Under the pieces are notes generated by a model. The model was not told the origin of the DNA, did no database searches, and saw only the letters and a list, made by a program, of their open reading frames with translations. The translations under genes and the position numbers were made by a program. From assembly GCF_029525575.1 (NCBI RefSeq), contig NZ_JAPDIA010000009.1:558001-622000 (forward strand): a stretch of 64,000 nucleotides of DNA, written 5' to 3'. The stretch is from Cohnella rhizosphaerae. GTDB lineage: Bacteria > Bacillota > Bacilli > Paenibacillales > Paenibacillaceae. Below, one piece after another: positions 61,378 to 64,000 of this stretch (position 1 is its first letter; each line of letters starts with the position of its first letter).

Positions 61378-62504
61378 GCGTATTCGGCCTCCTTCTTTGC
61401 ATTCGCGTAAACCTTGGCCAAGCGGTCCGTCAGCGCCGTCGTGATCTCTTGAGCCGCGCCGTCGATATGGGCGGCCAGCTCGGCGAACGCGATGCGCTGT
61501 CCGCCCTGGCGGCCGATGAGCGTCACCCGGTCTCCGGTCGCGCAGGGGCCGGGCAGCCGGAGCATCAGCTGATCCATGGCGATTCGGCCGACGATCGCCG
61601 CGCGCTGTCCGCGCACGAGCGCAGGGGCGCCCTGCATACGCTGCGACCAGCCGTCCGCGTAGCCGATCGGCACGGTGCCGATCCACTCGTCGGCCTCGGC
61701 GCGGTAGGCGTTGTCGTACCCGATATACTCGCCCTGCCGTACGCGCTTGACCTGCATCAGCGTGCTGTGCAGGCTGAGCGCGGGCTTAAGCGGCACGGGC
61801 GGCGTCAGCCGGGCCGGATAAAAGCCGTACATGGCGGCGCCGATCCGCACCATGTCGAGCGCAAGGCCCGGGAACCGCAGGGCGGCGGCGCTGCCGGCGC
61901 AGTGGTAGTGCCGGACCGTGATCCCGCTCGCCTTGCACCGCGTCATCAGCTCCGCGAACCGGCGTGCCTGCCGCTCCAGGTAAGCCGTGTCAGCCTGTCC
62001 TGCCGTCGCGAAGTGCGTGTAGAAACCGTCGACGTCGATATCCGGCGCGGCGAGCCACGGGACGAGCGCGTCCCACTCGGCTTCCGTCCGGAAGCCGATC
62101 CGGCCGAGCCCGGTGTCCGCTTTGACATGCACGCGCAGCTTGCGGCCGGCAAGCGTTGGAGAATGCCTCCGCAGCTCCCTGAACCAGTCCGCGCCGGTGA
62201 CCGTCAACGTCAGATCCCGCGCCATCGCCAGCTCGACCTGGTCCGGCCGGATCGGCGTCAGAATCAGGATCGGGAGTCGTACGCCCCCGGCCCGCAGCCG
62301 CAGCGCCTCCTCCAGAAAGGCGACGGCCAAGCAATCCGCTCCCGCTTGCCTTGCCGCTTCGGCCGCCTCCAGATCGCCGTGGCCGTAGCCGTTCGCCTTA
62401 ACGACGGCCATCAGTTTGACGCCGGCGGGCAGCGTGCCGCGAATGGCGCGCACATTGTCCACGATCCGCCGGGGATCGATCTCCGCCCACGTTTCCCTCA
62501 GCAT
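61326..62504 (-). CDS. alr: PLP-dependent alanine (or serine) racemase
   Basis: A 392-residue fold-type III racemase. The PLP Lys lies in LMAVVKANGYGHG, and the second catalytic residue is expected in GEYIGYDNAYRAE. Other family marks are HVKADTGLGRIGF, VRIGAAMYGFYP, IGYADGW and GRIAMDQLMLRLP. It makes D-Ala from L-Ala, or D-Ser if the active site is relaxed; sequence by eye cannot separate the two. ATG 62504 overlaps the ligase stop (ATGCTGA). Its place between a D-Ala ligase and a VanXY-like peptidase is that of the racemase half of VanT. It has no membrane segment. Confidence 0.9.
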   Translation of the reverse strand: MLRETWAEIDPRRIVDNVRAIRGTLPAGVKLMAVVKANGYGHGDLEAAEAARQAGADCLAVAFLEEALRLRAGGVRLPILILTPIRPDQVELAMARDLTLTVTGADWFRELRRHSPTLAGRKLRVHVKADTGLGRIGFRTEAEWDALVPWLAAPDIDVDGFYTHFATAGQADTAYLERQARRFAELMTRCKASGITVRHYHCAGSAAALRFPGLALDMVRIGAAMYGFYPARLTPPVPLKPALSLHSTLMQVKRVRQGEYIGYDNAYRAEADEWIGTVPIGYADGWSQRMQGAPALVRGQRAAIVGRIAMDQLMLRLPGPCATGDRVTLIGRQGGQRIAFAELAAHIDGAAQEITTALTDRLAKVYANAKKEAEYAWDNAYFQPQRREPTVI

Positions 62505-63590
62505 GGGGCCAGCCTCTCGTAACTGAGCGATTGCCTGGCTTCGTGGCGGGCGAACGCGTAGTCGATCAGCCGCTCGATCAGCTTGGCGTAGGTCGTACCG
62601 TCCGTTTTCTCCCACATGACCGGATACATGCTGGCGGACGTGAAGCCGGGCAGCGCGTTAATCTCGTTCAAGTACAGCAGCCCGTCCCGGTCCAGGAAAA
62701 AGTCCACGCGGGCGAGACCTTCGCAGCCAAGCGTCCGGTACGCCTGCAGGGCGAGCGCCCTGACTTGTCCGATCAGCGCTTCGCCGATCTCGGCCGGAAT
62801 GGACATGCGCAGCCGAGGGTCGGAGTATTTCGAAGCAAAGTCGAAAAAGCGGTTGTCGTGAATGAATTCGCCCGGCAGCGAAGCGACCGGCTCCTCGTTG
62901 CCCATCACCGCGACCTGAATCTCCCGTCCGGGAAGCTCCCGCTCGACGACCAGCTTCGCGTCGTACTGCAGCGCCTCCGCGATGCCGGCCGTCAGCTCGC
63001 CGCGGTTCTCGCAGCGACTGATGCCGATGCTCGAGCCGAGCGAGGACGGCTTGACGTAGCAAGGGTAGCCGATCGTGTCCTCCAGCCATGCGATGCAGCC
63101 CTGCTCGTCCGCCAGCCATCGTTCGCGCCGGACGGCGCGGTGCTCGACCTGCCGAATGCCGGCCTGCGCCAGGGCAAGCTTCGACATCGCCTTGTCCAGC
63201 GTAAGGGCCGCGGCGAGCACGCCGTTTCCCACGTAAGGCACGTTCAGCATCTCCAGCAGCCCCTGAAGCGTCCCGTCTTCGCCGTTGGTTCCGTGAATGA
63301 GCGGCAGGACGACCTTTTTTGCCGGGCAGCGCCAGCTTGCGAAGCAGAATATCGCCGATGGAGGCGGCTTCGCTGTCGTGCGACGGCTCGGCGACGAGTC
63401 GCTCCGCCGCTTCGGAGTTCGCGGGGCCTTGCGCGTCCGGCGCGCACCAGCGTCCGTCCCTCGCGATATAGATGGGATGCAGCTCGAACTTGGATGCGTC
63501 GACCGCGCCGAGGACGGTGCGGGCGGTTTTGAGCGAGATGTCGTGCTCGACGGATTTGCCGCCGTACACGACGAACAATTTGGTTTTCAT
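62498..63590 (-). CDS. ddl: D-alanine--D-alanine (or D-serine) ligase, frameshifted
   Basis: About 363 residues, ATP-grasp. The start VVYGGKSVEHDISLKTA has the substrate Glu; then HGTNGEDGTLQG, KPSSLGSSIGIS and VDFFLDRDGLLYLNEINALP with the Mg ligands and PGFTSASMYP. The omega-loop reads RFFDFASKYSDPRL: FFDF rather than the YDYEAKY of ordinary Ddl, recalling VanC-type ligases, although the Lys-Tyr pair is kept. Specificity is thus open. ATG 63590 follows GGAGGT. The plus-strand T6 run at 63315-63320 breaks the frame; with five, PGKKVVLPLIHGTNG reads through. First gene of the four-gene operon. Confidence 0.88.
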
Positions 63591-63670
63591 CGGTTTGGTA
63601 CCTCCGGATCGCGATTTGGCTTCGATGATTACAAGATAACCGCCAACTTTTAAAAAGGTTGAAACGAAAG

Positions 63671-63700
63671 TTTAAGGATTGCTTAAGATTGCTTGAAGGC
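63671..63700. promoter_or_regulatory. Direct repeats in the ddl/alcohol dehydrogenase divergent gap
   Basis: TTTAAGGATTG, CTTAAGATTG and CTTGAAGG lie head to tail with 10-11-bp spacing, one helical turn apart, as OmpR/VanR-type regulators prefer. They sit 80 bp upstream of the ddl start. A partial inverted repeat (CAACTTTT / AAAAAGGTTG) lies between them and ddl at 63644-63662. Confidence 0.4.
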
Positions 63701-63725
63701 TCGGAGGAGAGGATCATTCTTTGCG

Positions 63726-63756
63726 TTGGATTACCGGCGCGCGCGCGCTGTATAAT
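63726..63756 (+). promoter_or_regulatory. Candidate sigma-A promoter of the alcohol dehydrogenase gene
   Basis: A perfect TATAAT at 63751-63756 with TTGGAT at 63726-63731 (19-bp spacer). It points right, 73 bp before the ATG at 63829. Confidence 0.5.
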
Positions 63757-63828
63757 AGGGAGGTTGGCACGGCTTGTCGCTATGAGGCCGCGTCCCCAAA
63801 CTAATCGCTATCGGAGGTTTGCCGCTCC

Positions 63829-64000
63829 ATGAACAATTTTGAATTATACAACCCCACGAAGCTGGTGTTCGGCAAGGATACGGTCTCGAAGCTGGGATCG
63901 CTGGTCGAGCCGTTCGGCAAGAAGATTCTGCTCGTCTACGGCGGCGGCAGCATCAAGAAGTCGGGACTGTACGACCGCGTGCTGTCCGAGCTCGCGGCGA
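63829..64000 (+). CDS. Iron-containing alcohol dehydrogenase, N-terminal part (runs off right edge)
   Basis: The first 57 residues of a group III (iron-type) alcohol dehydrogenase. NNFELYNPTKLVFGKDTVSK is the start of the BdhA/YugJ butanol dehydrogenase branch, and ILLVYGGGSIKKSGLYDRV carries the GGGS NAD(P)-binding motif. ATG 63829 follows CGGAGG. The metal-binding His/Asp residues lie beyond the window. It is divergent from the van-like operon. Confidence 0.9.
   Translation, partial: MNNFELYNPTKLVFGKDTVSKLGSLVEPFGKKILLVYGGGSIKKSGLYDRVLSELAA

Overview
The window looks like chromosome of a GC-rich, spore-forming Firmicute of the Paenibacillaceae (Cohnella- or Paenibacillus-like). The signs are a GerA/GerC/GerB germination operon, an S-layer-homology (SLH) surface protein, many AraC-type regulators, LplB/YtcP-type sugar importers, a des-desK-desR unit, strong AAGGAGG-type ribosome sites and frequent TTG/GTG starts. 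No rRNA, tRNA or CRISPR was seen.

Layout. 1-3 kb is an AT-rich accessory patch: the end of an IS110-type transposase, a beheaded Rhs/YD-repeat toxin tip with candidate immunity genes, a decayed replication-type gene, and an XRE repressor facing two perfect palindromes. 3-8.2 kb holds a gamma-carbonic-anhydrase-like gene and the germination operon. 8.3-12 kb is one large SLH protein. 12.3-14.9 kb is a MalT-type LuxR regulator. 15-17.9 kb is the desaturase with its DesK/DesR cold-sensing pair. 18-22.4 kb has a phosphoesterase, a lipase-like hydrolase, and an overlapping acyltransferase/acyl-CoA-ligase pair. 22.6-26.5 kb is an AraC regulator divergent from a sugar oxidoreductase and two TIM-barrel isomerases. 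27.7-31.5 kb is potABCD. 31.6-34.5 kb has msrAB and a VanR/VanS-type two-component pair. 35.2-40.7 kb is a four-gene carbohydrate operon (dehydrogenase, SGNH esterase, an unrecognised 820-residue protein, isomerase). 40.8-59 kb is a second carbohydrate block: two AraC regulators, an arabinose/fucose-isomerase-like gene, two permeases and a binding lipoprotein, a secreted protein of about 1,925 residues with a GH99-like domain, and a GH2 beta-mannosidase. 59.4-63.6 kb is a four-gene overlapping minus-strand operon: D-Ala ligase, alanine racemase, VanXY-like dipeptidase and a VanT-like membrane acyltransferase. The start of an iron-dependent alcohol dehydrogenase closes the window.

Two points shape how this should be read. 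First, about 35-40 genes or gene parts are broken by single-base length changes, nearly all in homopolymer runs, usually one base too long. I read these as consensus errors and give one entry per reconstructed gene; coordinates refer to the sequence as supplied. Second, the most interesting system is the van-like operon at the right end. It carries every part of a VanC/VanE/VanG-type D-Ala-D-Ser cluster, but the VanT membrane domain and racemase domain are separate genes. A VanRS-type pair sits 25 kb away. Three arrays of 51-bp tandem repeats lie in intergenic gaps, two of them copies of the same family in opposite orientation.
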